A DNA stretch of 64,000 bases from Sphingobacteriales bacterium 44-15 (GTDB lineage Bacteria; Bacteroidota; Bacteroidia; Chitinophagales; Chitinophagaceae), in NCBI GenBank assembly GCA_001899685.1, contig MKWG01000002.1:1-64000 (forward strand), read 5' to 3'. The translations under genes and the position numbers were made by a program. The notes under the pieces were generated by a model. It was given only the letters and a program-made list of their open reading frames with translations. It was not told the origin of the DNA and made no database searches. Of this stretch, positions 45,426 to 54,083 are shown piece by piece; the stretch's first letter is position 1, and each line of letters starts with the position of its first letter.

Positions 45426-45705
45426 ATACATCAAGGACACATTAAAGAAAATCAAGTCAATATTAGCTGACAAATATCACGTCAGCACTATCGGATTGTT
45501 TGGTTCTGTTGTTCGGGATGACTACTCTCCGGCTTCGAGCGACATTGACATTATCGTTGACTTTTCAAGACCTATAGGTATAGAATTTGTTGACCTGGCT
45601 AACTATCTTGAGAAAATTCTTAACAAAAAAGTTGACCTCGTTTCCAAAAGGGGGATTAAAAGCAAGTACTTTGCTCACATAGAACCGGAAATTGTCTATG
45701 TCTAA
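45403..45705 (+). CDS. MNT-type nucleotidyltransferase (antitoxin of a HEPN/MNT module)
   Basis: About 100 residues from GTG 45403; the longer frame from 45304 would be translated out of register from the DoxX fragment and is unlikely. The minimal nucleotidyltransferase motif GLFGSVVRDDYSP...SSDIDIIVDF is complete: GS, then the DxD pair. Proteins of this type modify and neutralise a HEPN toxin. The stop codon overlaps the start of a HEPN-like frame that is truncated after about seven codons. The 5' end lies inside the junction with the DoxX fragment, so its native start may be lost. Confidence 0.75.
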   Translation: MNVLQLATYIKDTLKKIKSILADKYHVSTIGLFGSVVRDDYSPASSDIDIIVDFSRPIGIEFVDLANYLEKILNKKVDLVSKRGIKSKYFAHIEPEIVYV

Positions 45706-45755
45706 AAGAGACGACAGTAAGGCGGCTTGCGTTTATTTTAACCATCGTTTTTGAT
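45698..45755 (+). pseudogene. 5' stub of a HEPN toxin gene
   Basis: ATG at 45698 overlaps the nucleotidyltransferase stop, as is typical for MNT/HEPN pairs, and the frame starts MSKRDDS, like many HEPN partners. After this the sequence (KAACVYFNHRF, stop near 45755) no longer resembles HEPN and no RxxxxH motif appears. The toxin was deleted, leaving its antitoxin alone. Confidence 0.5.
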
Positions 45756-45821
45756 AGTGCCCAATCGAGAATTAATTATTTTCATTACCAAAATTTCAAA
45801 CTGAGGCACTACCCAATATTG

Positions 45822-45898
45822 GGAGCGCATTTCAATTTTTCGCAGGCGGGAACATGCAACGGATTGAAATCCCATGCAAAAAATTGAAATACGCCTCT
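45822..45898. mobile_element. MITE-like inverted-repeat element, copy 2
   Basis: A 77-bp element, the shortest of the three, with arms GAGCGCATTTCAATTTTTCG and (other strand) GAGGCGTATTTCAATTTTTT. It can fold as one long hairpin. It is flanked by direct repeats AATATTG at 45815-45821 and 45899-45905. It lies 90 bp upstream of the MgtA-type gene and may affect its expression. Confidence 0.75.
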
Positions 45899-45988
45899 AA
45901 TATTGCGATTTAAAATTATATTACCAAAACTCACTACTTTTAGCATTATATCCGTTATCAATATTCTCTTCCTTAACATCATCAAAGC

Positions 45989-48550
45989 ATGCTTCACACG
46001 GCACAGCATTCTCCGGCAAATACTCCTTTCTGGGCCATGACCGAAGCAGAAGCTATTGCAAAAGCCGGCAGCTCCGTGAGTGGGATAAGCCCGGAGGAGG
46101 CGGCAGAACGTTTAAGCAATGAAGGCAGCAATGCGCCTTCAGCAAAAAATACAAGCGCCTGGCTCTTATTCTGGCGACAGCTCAACAACCCGCTCACCCT
46201 GTTGCTGCTGGGTGCGGCATTGCTTTCGCTAATGCTGCACGATACCACCAACAGCTATATCATATTTTTAATAGTTTTTATCAGCAGCGTATTAGGCTAC
46301 TGGCAGGAAAAGGGCGCGTCGGATGCGGTGAAGACCTTACTGAAAATGGTAAAGACTACCTGTACTGTTCGCCGCGGGCAGGATATGGAAGTGACCGTGG
46401 ATGCGCTGGTGCGGGGAGATATGGTGGTGCTGTCTGCGGGATCCGTTATCCCGGCAGACTGCTATATCCTGCAGTCCAATGAACTATTCGTGGATGAAGC
46501 CGCCTTTACGGGTGAGACCTTCCCCGTACAAAAGTCGCCGGGTATTAAAGAAGCTTCTGCAAGACTGTCGGAGCGTACCAATGCTGTATTCATGGGTTCG
46601 CATGTGGTAAGCGGCAAAGGATTAGGACTTGTAATGCATACCGGCAGGGATACGGAGTTTGGGAAAATATCGGCAAGCCTGGCAAGAAAAACACCTGAAA
46701 CAGATTTTGAAAGAGGTATCCGGCAGTTTGGTTACCTGCTGATGAGCATCACCATGCTGCTGGTGCTGGTCATCTTTGCCATCAATGTATTCCTGCATAA
46801 GCCGGTGCTGGATTCTTTTATGTTCTCGCTGGCGCTCGCAGTAGGTCTAACTCCCCAGTTGCTTCCCGCCATCATCAGCGTTAATCTCTCCCGGGGAGCC
46901 AAACGTATGGCGGAGCAGCAGGTGATCGTCAAAAAACTTTCCTCCATTGAAAATTTCGGGAGCATGACAGTGCTTTGCTCCGACAAAACCGGTACGCTCA
47001 CCGAAGGAAAAGTAACCGTAAAAGACTATATAGATGCCTCCGGCAATCCATCGGAGCATGTACGGTTGTACGCCTGCCTGAATGCGGCTTTGCAGCAGGG
47101 CTTTCGCAATCCCGTGGACGCTGCCCTTATGGCTATACAACCGGATACGATCCACTCCTATCGCCTTGCCGGTGAGATACCCTACGACTTTGTGCGCAAG
47201 CGGCTGACAACCGTGGTGACCAATGATAAGGAGGAAACCATCATGATCACCAAAGGCGCCTTCCTGCATGTGCTGGAAACCTGCACCGATATAGAACAGG
47301 CAAACGGCACACGTATTCCCGTGGCAGCAGGCAAACAGACCTTGATGAAGCTGTATGAAGAAGCTTCCTCAAAAGGATTCCGCGTGCTTGGGGTAGCCTG
47401 CAAATCGCTGCAGCCCGGTGAAGCATATAGTCGTGAACAGGAAACCGGAATGAGCTTTGCCGGCTTTGTAAGCCTTTTCGATCCACCCAAAGCCAATATC
47501 GCAAATACCATTGCCAGCCTTAATACAATGGGCATTGCCATAAAGGTGATCACCGGTGACAATCGCCTGGTAGCATCGGCGCTGATGAAACAGATAGGCT
47601 ATCCTGACCCTAAAATACTGACCGGGAAGGAAATGAAAGAAATGAGCCCGGCAGCTTTATTGCACGATATACCGATCACCGATGTGTTTGCAGAAGTGGA
47701 GCCTAATCAAAAAGAGCGGATCATCGAAACACTGCGCAAAAAAAAGCAGGTGGTGGGCTTTATGGGCGACGGCATCAATGATGCAGCGGCATTACACACT
47801 GCAGATGTAGGTATTTCCGTAGACACCGCTGTAGACGTGGCCAAAGAAGCGGCAGACATCATCCTGCTGAACCCCGACCTGGATGTGCTGCGGGCAGGTG
47901 TGGCGGAAGGCCGCACTACTTTTGCCAATACCATGAAATATATTTTTATGGCAACGAGCGCTAATTTCGGGAATATGTTCAGCATGGCAGGAGCATCGCT
48001 TTTCTTACCTTTTTTACCGCTCTTACCCAAGCAGATCTTACTGACCAACCTGCTGACAGACTTACCGGAAATGACCATCGCCACCGACCGAGTAGACGAT
48101 GCACAAACCCTGCGGCCGGCATCCTGGGACTTTTCCTTTATCAGAAAATTTATGATCGTCTTCGGGCTATTGAGCTCTGCATTTGACTACTTCACTTTCT
48201 GGGTATTACTAAAAGTATTGCATGCCGATGAGCATATCTTTCAAACCGGCTGGTTCGTGGAATCGGTAGTATCCGCTTCGCTGATCGTATTTATAGTGCG
48301 CACCCGGCTGTCGGTATTCAAAAGCAAGCCTTCATGGGCGCTTACCAGGGCCAACCTGCTGGTAATAATAGCGGTGCTGGCATTGCCATTCCTTCCTGTA
48401 TCTGCACTGATGGGCTTTCAGCCGTTGCCGCCCCGCTTTTACGGATACCTGCTGCTTATTGTTGCTGCGTACCTGTGCACGGCAGAGATCACAAAGAAAA
48501 TTTTCTACAGCTATTTAAAAAAGAAACAGAACAGGGTTATCGGGCTATAG
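45989..48550 (+). CDS. mgtA: Magnesium-transporting P-type ATPase (MgtA-like, P3B)
   Basis: 853 residues. N-terminal cation-ATPase segment (about 15-55), actuator motif TGET (174-177), M4 ion-binding motif VGLTPQLLPAIISVN (about 285-299), phosphorylation site D332 in SDKTGTLTEG, hinge motif GDGINDAAAL (about 593-602) and six C-terminal TMs. GLTPQLLP in M4 and the overall length match MgtA/MgtB rather than Ca or heavy-metal pumps. It imports Mg2+ into the cytoplasm using ATP. Upstream I found no recognisable Mg2+-sensing leader. A MITE-like element sits 90 bp before the start. Confidence 0.93.
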   Translation: MLHTAQHSPANTPFWAMTEAEAIAKAGSSVSGISPEEAAERLSNEGSNAPSAKNTSAWLLFWRQLNNPLTLLLLGAALLSLMLHDTTNSYIIFLIVFISSVLGYWQEKGASDAVKTLLKMVKTTCTVRRGQDMEVTVDALVRGDMVVLSAGSVIPADCYILQSNELFVDEAAFTGETFPVQKSPGIKEASARLSERTNAVFMGSHVVSGKGLGLVMHTGRDTEFGKISASLARKTPETDFERGIRQFGYLLMSITMLLVLVIFAINVFLHKPVLDSFMFSLALAVGLTPQLLPAIISVNLSRGAKRMAEQQVIVKKLSSIENFGSMTVLCSDKTGTLTEGKVTVKDYIDASGNPSEHVRLYACLNAALQQGFRNPVDAALMAIQPDTIHSYRLAGEIPYDFVRKRLTTVVTNDKEETIMITKGAFLHVLETCTDIEQANGTRIPVAAGKQTLMKLYEEASSKGFRVLGVACKSLQPGEAYSREQETGMSFAGFVSLFDPPKANIANTIASLNTMGIAIKVITGDNRLVASALMKQIGYPDPKILTGKEMKEMSPAALLHDIPITDVFAEVEPNQKERIIETLRKKKQVVGFMGDGINDAAALHTADVGISVDTAVDVAKEAADIILLNPDLDVLRAGVAEGRTTFANTMKYIFMATSANFGNMFSMAGASLFLPFLPLLPKQILLTNLLTDLPEMTIATDRVDDAQTLRPASWDFSFIRKFMIVFGLLSSAFDYFTFWVLLKVLHADEHIFQTGWFVESVVSASLIVFIVRTRLSVFKSKPSWALTRANLLVIIAVLALPFLPVSALMGFQPLPPRFYGYLLLIVAAYLCTAEITKKIFYSYLKKKQNRVIGL

Positions 48551-48693
48551 TGCAAATATTTCTACCAATTGTGTAACAAGTTCTTCAATGCGGAAGAGAT
48601 GTCTTCCCGGATTTAGGGTCATCCGGTTAATAAAATTATATCCCTTGCCGGCATGCTTTTTTTATGTTGTAAAACTGGTCGTCAAAACTGTGT

Positions 48694-48806
48694 GGGGCGT
48701 ATTTTAATTTTTCGCAGGCAGGTGGCTTTCAGCCATCAGCGATTACTCTTGTGCGTGTCTCACCGACCGGAAAGTTGTGCATAAAGCAAAAAATTGAAAT
48801 ACGCCC
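48694..48806. mobile_element. MITE-like inverted-repeat element, copy 3
   Basis: A 113-bp element with arms GGGCGTATTTTAATTTTTCG and (other strand) GGGCGTATTTCAATTTTTTG. It is flanked by ACTGTGT at 48687-48693 and 48807-48813 (the match extends to nine bases, ACTGTGTGG, if two end bases are counted). The interior includes the word CTTTCAGCCATCAGC, seen in other gaps. It ends 42 bp before the SDR gene. Nothing else is recognised in 48551-48693. Confidence 0.78.
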
Positions 48807-48848
48807 ACTGTGTGGCAGCACATTTTTATTATTTATAAATTTTACAAT

Positions 48849-49712
48849 ATGCAAAAATCTAATTCGCTAAGACCATTAAGACCGGAACAAACCATAAGGA
48901 GGAAGCAGGGACAGGAAATGGCCATGCAGCCACAGCCGCAGTCTTTCCGTAAAAAGACAGACCGGAAACTGGAAGGAAAAGTAGCTATTGTTACCGGGGG
49001 TGATAGCGGTATCGGACGGGCTGTGGCAATCGCCTTTGCCCAGGAAGGCGCAAAAGTGTCCATAATATATAAAGCGGATGACATTGAAGCTGAAGAAACA
49101 CAACGTATCATTGAACAGGAAGACGGCTCCTGCTTTTTGCTTAAGCTCGATATCACTTCAAAAAAGAATTGCATCCGCATTATTGACGAAACAGTGGCCC
49201 ATTTCGGCAAACTTGACATATTAGTCAATAACGCCGGTGTCCAGTTTCCCGAAACCAAATTATCCCACATAACCGAAGAACATCTCCGGCTTACGTTTGA
49301 CACTAACTTTTTTGCACAGTTCTATCTTATACAGGCGGCAGAAAAACAACTGGAAGATGACGGCAGCATCATTAATACTACTTCTGTGACAGCATATCGC
49401 GGCAGCAAAGGGCTGGTTGATTATTCGGCCACAAAGGGGGCGATTGTGTCCATGACCCGATCATTGAGCGCTTATTTTGCAGACAGGGGTATCCGCGTTA
49501 ATGCAGTGGCCCCGGGCCCGATATGGACACCTCTTATTCCAACTACTTTCCCCCGGGAAAAAGTTGCATCCTTTGGCTCCGATGTTCCTTTGAAAAGGGC
49601 TGGTGAACCTGCAGAAGTAGCACCCTGTTACGTGTTCCTTGCAAGTGACGACAGCAGTTATATAACCGGACAGGTACTGCATCCCAACGGCGGAGAAATT
49701 GTGAACGGGTAA
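48849..49712 (+). CDS. Short-chain dehydrogenase/reductase (YhdF/YghA-like)
   Basis: About 287 residues from the ATG at 48849. A 40-residue basic, Gln-rich N-terminal extension (QPQPQSFRKKTDRK) precedes the Rossmann fold, as in the general-stress SDR group. Motifs: TGGDSGIG (49-56), NNAG in LDILVNNAGV, catalytic Ser in TTSVTAY, YSATK, and a C-terminal HPNGGEIV. It reduces aldehydes or ketones with NAD(P)H. Its upstream sequence is mostly the MITE-like element, which may carry part of its promoter. Nei follows 26 bp later. Confidence 0.92.
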   Translation: MQKSNSLRPLRPEQTIRRKQGQEMAMQPQPQSFRKKTDRKLEGKVAIVTGGDSGIGRAVAIAFAQEGAKVSIIYKADDIEAEETQRIIEQEDGSCFLLKLDITSKKNCIRIIDETVAHFGKLDILVNNAGVQFPETKLSHITEEHLRLTFDTNFFAQFYLIQAAEKQLEDDGSIINTTSVTAYRGSKGLVDYSATKGAIVSMTRSLSAYFADRGIRVNAVAPGPIWTPLIPTTFPREKVASFGSDVPLKRAGEPAEVAPCYVFLASDDSSYITGQVLHPNGGEIVNG

Positions 49713-49738
49713 ATAATATCCAGTTAAATAGATACACA

Positions 49739-50476
49739 ATGCCTGAAGGTCCCAGCATCATCATTTTAAAAGAAGCAGTACAGCAGTTTAAAGGCAAAAA
49801 AATAACGGATGTTTCCGAGAATGCAAGCGTTGACATCGGTTCCTTCAAAGGTCAAAAGGTCAGGGATATCAGGAGTTGGGGAAAACAGTTCTTTATTTGT
49901 CTTGAAAAAAACACAATACGCATTCATTTTCTGCTGTTCGGGTCTTATAGTATAAATGAGCAAACCAAACCGGATAAAAGCCTCCGGCTGGGGCTCTTTT
50001 TTCCTAACGGAGCCCTATATTTTTATACCTGTTCCGTGAAGATCATCCAGGCTGACCTGGATGCTTTATACGACTGGGAAGCCGATGTGATGAGTGATAT
50101 ATGGGATGCATCGCGGGCAAGAGAAAAATTAAAAGCAATGCCCGGAACGATGGTATGCGATGCCCTGCTGGATCAGAAAGTATTTTCAGGTGTAGGCAAT
50201 ATTATAAAAAACGAGGTGCTGTACCGTATTATGCTCCATCCTGAAACAAGGGTAGGCAAAATCCCGCCCAAAAAGATCAGCGAGCTGATCAGGGAAACCA
50301 GGAATTACAGTTTTGATTTTTTAAACTGGAAGAAAGCATATGAGCTGAAAAAACACTGGCTTGCGCACACTAAAAAAACATGCCCGCGATGTAACCTTCC
50401 CTTCATAAAAAAATATTGCGGTAAAACCCATAGAAGAAGTTTTTTTTGTGAGAATTGCCAGGTAAAGTATGATTAG
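49739..50476 (+). CDS. Endonuclease VIII-like DNA glycosylase (Nei/Fpg family)
   Basis: 245 residues. The mature N-terminus PEGPSI has the catalytic Pro and Glu of the family, the H2TH region is GVGNIIKNEVLYRI (about 155-170), and the C-terminal zinc finger is CPRCNLPF...CENCQ (about 217-241). The PEGP start fits Nei rather than Fpg (PELP). It removes oxidised bases and cleaves the DNA backbone. It lies 26 bp after the SDR gene and is convergent with the DUF72 gene across an 18-bp gap. Confidence 0.92.
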   Translation: MPEGPSIIILKEAVQQFKGKKITDVSENASVDIGSFKGQKVRDIRSWGKQFFICLEKNTIRIHFLLFGSYSINEQTKPDKSLRLGLFFPNGALYFYTCSVKIIQADLDALYDWEADVMSDIWDASRAREKLKAMPGTMVCDALLDQKVFSGVGNIIKNEVLYRIMLHPETRVGKIPPKKISELIRETRNYSFDFLNWKKAYELKKHWLAHTKKTCPRCNLPFIKKYCGKTHRRSFFCENCQVKYD

Positions 50477-50494
50477 TTGCCGTGGGAGAAACAC

Positions 50495-51235
50495 TCAGGT
50501 TCCATTGTTATGTACATATTCCTTGACCCATTTTGCATTTTCAATAGCAGCCATGGAAGCCGTATTATTAAAATACAGGAATGCTTCTTCTATATTTTTA
50601 TTTTTCAGCAGGCTATCCGCCACTTCTTTTAAAAACAGGTGTTGATAAACGGAATAATATAACTTGGGCACCCCATGGAACCGGTAATAGGCTATTGCAC
50701 CATTCACAACGACCTTGTCCGGGAGCGCCGGATAGCTGACACCACTGAAAATTATTTTATTTGCTTCAAGCGCTTCAAATACTTCCCGCCGCCACCAGCC
50801 GGCATTACGGAATTCTACTGCATTATACACTTCTGTGCGAAGGCTTTGAACTATACGGTCAAGCTTTTCAACACTATAAGTAAAAGAAGGCGGAAGCTGG
50901 AACAATACCACACCCAGCTTTTCTTTCAAACCTTTTTGCACCGTATCGTAAAAATCATTGAGGAGACTTTCACACTCATTGAATTGTTTATAATGGGTAA
51001 TTAACCTGGGAGCCTTTACAGCAAAGCTGAAATCTGACGGGCTACGTTCGTGCCAGTCTTCCAGTACCGCCAATCGCGGAAAACGGTAAAATGTGACATT
51101 CAGTTCGAGGGTATTGAATTGTGAGCTATAAAATTCAAACCATCTTTTTTGAGGAAGCTTTTCAGGGTAAAACTTATGCTTCCATTCCCGGTAATGAAAG
51201 CCGGAACACCCGATATGCCATTTTATTGCTTTCAT
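50495..51235 (-). CDS. DUF72-family protein (TIM-barrel)
   Basis: 246 residues covering the whole DUF72 domain: HIGCSGFHYREWKHKFYP (about 7-24), FNTLELNVTFYRFP, KAPRLITHYK, VLFQLPPSFTYSVEKLDR, VEFRNAGWW and YYRFHG. The function of the family is unknown; its fold is a TIM barrel. It is encoded opposite to Nei and has no clear operon partner. A dispersed repeat lies upstream. Confidence 0.92.
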   Translation of the reverse strand: MKAIKWHIGCSGFHYREWKHKFYPEKLPQKRWFEFYSSQFNTLELNVTFYRFPRLAVLEDWHERSPSDFSFAVKAPRLITHYKQFNECESLLNDFYDTVQKGLKEKLGVVLFQLPPSFTYSVEKLDRIVQSLRTEVYNAVEFRNAGWWRREVFEALEANKIIFSGVSYPALPDKVVVNGAIAYYRFHGVPKLYYSVYQHLFLKEVADSLLKNKNIEEAFLYFNNTASMAAIENAKWVKEYVHNNGT

Positions 51236-51244
51236 ATTGAATTT

Positions 51245-51365
51245 CTTTGTGGTCTTTGCCTGCCCGATCTGAAGATCATTCAGGCGGGCGAAAAACCTGA
51301 CTGCCGACAGGCAGGCTTTGTATTTCCTTTGCGGTTATTTTTACCGCAAAGAGCGCTAAGAATTA
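51245..51365. repeat. Dispersed ~115-bp palindromic repeat, copy 2
   Basis: Nearly identical to 26457-26575: same CTTTGTGGTCTTTGCCTGCC start, palindrome CTGACTGCCGACAGGCAG and the GCGGTTATTTTTACCGC-type centre. It then continues with words GCGCTAAG and a second GCCCGCCTGAATGA / TCGGGCAGGC pair to about 51405. Both copies lie immediately upstream (5') of a gene but are not next to insertion-sequence ends. Confidence 0.75.
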
Positions 51366-51456
51366 CGCCCGCCTGAATGACTAGTCGGGCAGGCAAAGAG
51401 CGCTAAGCCGTACTACTACTCTTCAAAAGAGAGGCCAGGTTTACAGGAGAAAAATA

Positions 51457-53835
51457 CTATTCGGTACGTAATGACTGTACCGGGTTGCTCAGGGCAGCTT
51501 TAATGCTTTGATAGCTTACCGTGATCAATGCAATGACGACAGTGATTAATCCTGCTAATACAAACACCCACCACTCTATATTTATTTTATACGCAAAATG
51601 CTCCAGCCATTTATGCATGGCAAACCAGGCAACAGGAAAGGCAATGAGCATGGCAATGACCACCAGCCGCACAAAGCTGCCCGAAAACATAGCCACAATT
51701 CCCGGCACGGAAGCGCCTAACACTTTTCGAACACCAATCTCTTTAGTACGTTGTGCGGCTGTAAATGTGGCTAACCCGAATAAGCCGAGGCAGGAAATAA
51801 ATATCGCCAGGAAAGCAAAGCAATCGGACAACCGGCTTACTACTGTTTCGCTCCTGTATAATTTTGCAAATTCAAGGTCGGAGAACTGATACGTAAAAGG
51901 GAATTGGGGATTGATCTCCTTAGATAACTTTTCCAATCCCGCAAGCACTTGCCTGGTGTTACCGTTTTTAACCCTTACAAGAATATTGCCCCAGGGCCAT
52001 TTTTCACTTAGTCGTATAATAAGCGGCTCTATTGACTGGTGCATGGAATTGAAATGAAAGTCTTTCAACACGCCTATAATTGTTCCGGATTGACGCCCCC
52101 ATACGACTGTTTTGCCTACCGGGTCATCAAAGCCCATTTTCTTCACGGCAGCCTCATTTACCAGGAAGCCTGTGGAATCAGCGCCAAACTGCGGTGAAAA
52201 ATCCCTGCCGGCTTTCAACTGCAGCTTCATCGTTTTTACAAAATCATATCCCACTACTCCGTCTGCAAAAGAGATAGCTGCATTGGGATCCTTACCGGGC
52301 CAGCTTATATCGTCAACATGATGCTCAATTTCAGTAGGTGAATTTCTCATCTTTGAAATATCCTGTACACCCGGCAAACCGAGTGCTCTTTCTTTAAACG
52401 TATTGTAATGAGCGATCAGCTCCCCTTCTATAGGTATATATACAAGATTATCCCGGTCGTAACCCAGGTTTTTCGTTTGTATATAATTCATCTGCCGGGA
52501 TATGACTGCCACGGCTACGATCAGGATGATGGAAAGCGTGAATTGAAACACCACAAGCCCCTGGCGCAACAACATGCCGCGGCTGCCTGTTTTCATTGGG
52601 CCTTTTAAAACCTTTACCGGGTTGAGCGAAGAAAGGAATAGCGCCGGGTAGCTGCCTGCCGTCGCGCCTGTTAATATTACCAATGCGGCAATAGCTGCCC
52701 AGAACAACGGCTGGCTAACGGGCAGGGATAGCTGCTTACCGCTGAGCGCATTGAAAGCAGGCATCAACACAGCCACGCAGGCTAATGCAATAAGTATGGC
52801 AATCAGGGTAAGCATCACGGCTTCACCCATAAACTGCTTTACCAGTGAAGAACGCTGAGCCCCTACTACCTTACGAAGCCCTACTTCTTTGGCCCGCTTT
52901 GCCGCCTGTGCGGTAGCGAGGTTCATAAAATTGATACAGGCGATCAGCAGCACAAAGATCCCAATAATAGTGAACAGGTTCACATATTCGATCCGTCCGC
53001 CACCAGGATAACCATTTTCAAAAACACTATGCAGGTATACCTGTGAATAAGGTTGCAATCCGACTTCTATCTTTGATCCTTCCGATTTCTGTTGATACCT
53101 GTATATAAAATCCCTGATCTTAGCTTCTGTTGTCATGGGATCAGCACCTGCACGCAATTGTACAAAGCTTACAGGGTCTGTGTTGCCCCAGTTGTTCACC
53201 CACTGGTTCTGCTGTACAAAATCGTTCCATGTTCGCAGGAAATCAAATTGCCGGGAGGCGTTTGCCGGCACATCATCAAATACAGCAGTGATCTTCAATG
53301 ATTCCTTGTTATCAAAAAGAATAATCTTACCATAAGCATTTTCCGGGCTGTCAAAAAAAGCTTCCGCCATTTTCCCGGAGATCGCTATGGCGCCGGGTTC
53401 GCTGAGCGCCGTTGCAGCATTTCCCTGCAGCAGCCGGTAAGAGAACATAGTAAAAAAATCAGTTCCCGCAAAATATCCTTTCTGCTTGATCACTTTATCA
53501 CCCGCTTCAAAGGTATTGCTGGCGCCGGGGGCCGCAGCAATTTCAAGTCCGGCCGCATATTGTATTTCCGGTATTACCCGCTTTAATTCCCCTGCCAACA
53601 GCCCTTGTGTGGAATAACCGGCATCCACTCTCCCATCGCGATACCATCGCTCATATACCTGGTACAACTGCCTGGAATTTTTATGAAAGCCGTCAACAGC
53701 TTTCTCATCCTGTATCCACAACATAATGAGCAGGCTGCTCGTCAGGCCGAGCGCCAGTCCTGAAATATTGATGATGGAGAAAGCTTTGTTGCGAAGCAGG
53801 TTTCTCCAGGCGGTTTTAAAATAATTTTTTAGCAT
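51457..53835 (-). CDS. Two-module FtsX/MacB-like ABC permease (copy F)
   Basis: 792 residues; TM1 about 19-42, periplasmic domain, TM2-4 near 282-405, TM5 near 425-445, second periplasmic domain, three C-terminal TMs. FtsX signatures are KRAKEVGLRKVVGAQ and AQRTKEIGVRKVLGAS; end NPVQSLRTE. No ATPase domain. Second gene of the G-F pair, after intergenic repeat copy 4; it lacks a sigma-54-like promoter of its own. Confidence 0.93.
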   Translation of the reverse strand: MLKNYFKTAWRNLLRNKAFSIINISGLALGLTSSLLIMLWIQDEKAVDGFHKNSRQLYQVYERWYRDGRVDAGYSTQGLLAGELKRVIPEIQYAAGLEIAAAPGASNTFEAGDKVIKQKGYFAGTDFFTMFSYRLLQGNAATALSEPGAIAISGKMAEAFFDSPENAYGKIILFDNKESLKITAVFDDVPANASRQFDFLRTWNDFVQQNQWVNNWGNTDPVSFVQLRAGADPMTTEAKIRDFIYRYQQKSEGSKIEVGLQPYSQVYLHSVFENGYPGGGRIEYVNLFTIIGIFVLLIACINFMNLATAQAAKRAKEVGLRKVVGAQRSSLVKQFMGEAVMLTLIAILIALACVAVLMPAFNALSGKQLSLPVSQPLFWAAIAALVILTGATAGSYPALFLSSLNPVKVLKGPMKTGSRGMLLRQGLVVFQFTLSIILIVAVAVISRQMNYIQTKNLGYDRDNLVYIPIEGELIAHYNTFKERALGLPGVQDISKMRNSPTEIEHHVDDISWPGKDPNAAISFADGVVGYDFVKTMKLQLKAGRDFSPQFGADSTGFLVNEAAVKKMGFDDPVGKTVVWGRQSGTIIGVLKDFHFNSMHQSIEPLIIRLSEKWPWGNILVRVKNGNTRQVLAGLEKLSKEINPQFPFTYQFSDLEFAKLYRSETVVSRLSDCFAFLAIFISCLGLFGLATFTAAQRTKEIGVRKVLGASVPGIVAMFSGSFVRLVVIAMLIAFPVAWFAMHKWLEHFAYKINIEWWVFVLAGLITVVIALITVSYQSIKAALSNPVQSLRTE

Positions 53836-53858
53836 TTGAGATTTGAATTTAAGATTTA

Positions 53859-54083
53859 CCTCTCCCTCTTATCCCTCTCCATGCAATGGAGAGGGACGGT
53901 ACTGAATTACAAACGTTTAGTTCTTCCACATCAACTATTGCACAAAACCAGGCTTTTCGTTCCACACTTCCACATTCACCCATTTCCCGGTTGCCTTAAA
54001 CGTCAGCCTCTCTCTTACATTTAATCAACACTCTTTAAAGTGAGGCACCCCTCTCCACTCCGTGGAGAGGGGCTGGGGTGAGG
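53859..54083 (-). repeat. Permease-linked intergenic repeat, copy 4 (G-F)
   Basis: Pyrimidine-rich start (CCTCTCCCTCTTATCCCTCT), core TTCTTCCACATCAACTATTG followed by ACAAAACCAGGCTTT (about 53922-53957), and a CCCCTCTCCACTCCGTGGAG hairpin end with GGGGTGAGG abutting the stop codon of copy G. It lacks the CTGTCTGCCGACAGG palindrome of copies 1 and 2. Confidence 0.78.

Noticed and set aside
45304-45705. Nucleotidyltransferase starting at ATG 45304
   Set aside because: The first ~33 residues come from the DoxX fragment read in another frame; the GTG at 45403 gives a protein of normal family length.
45899-45988. Mg2+-responsive riboswitch or leader ORF before the MgtA-type gene
   Set aside because: The 90-bp stretch is A/T-rich with no stable stem or proline-rich short frame.
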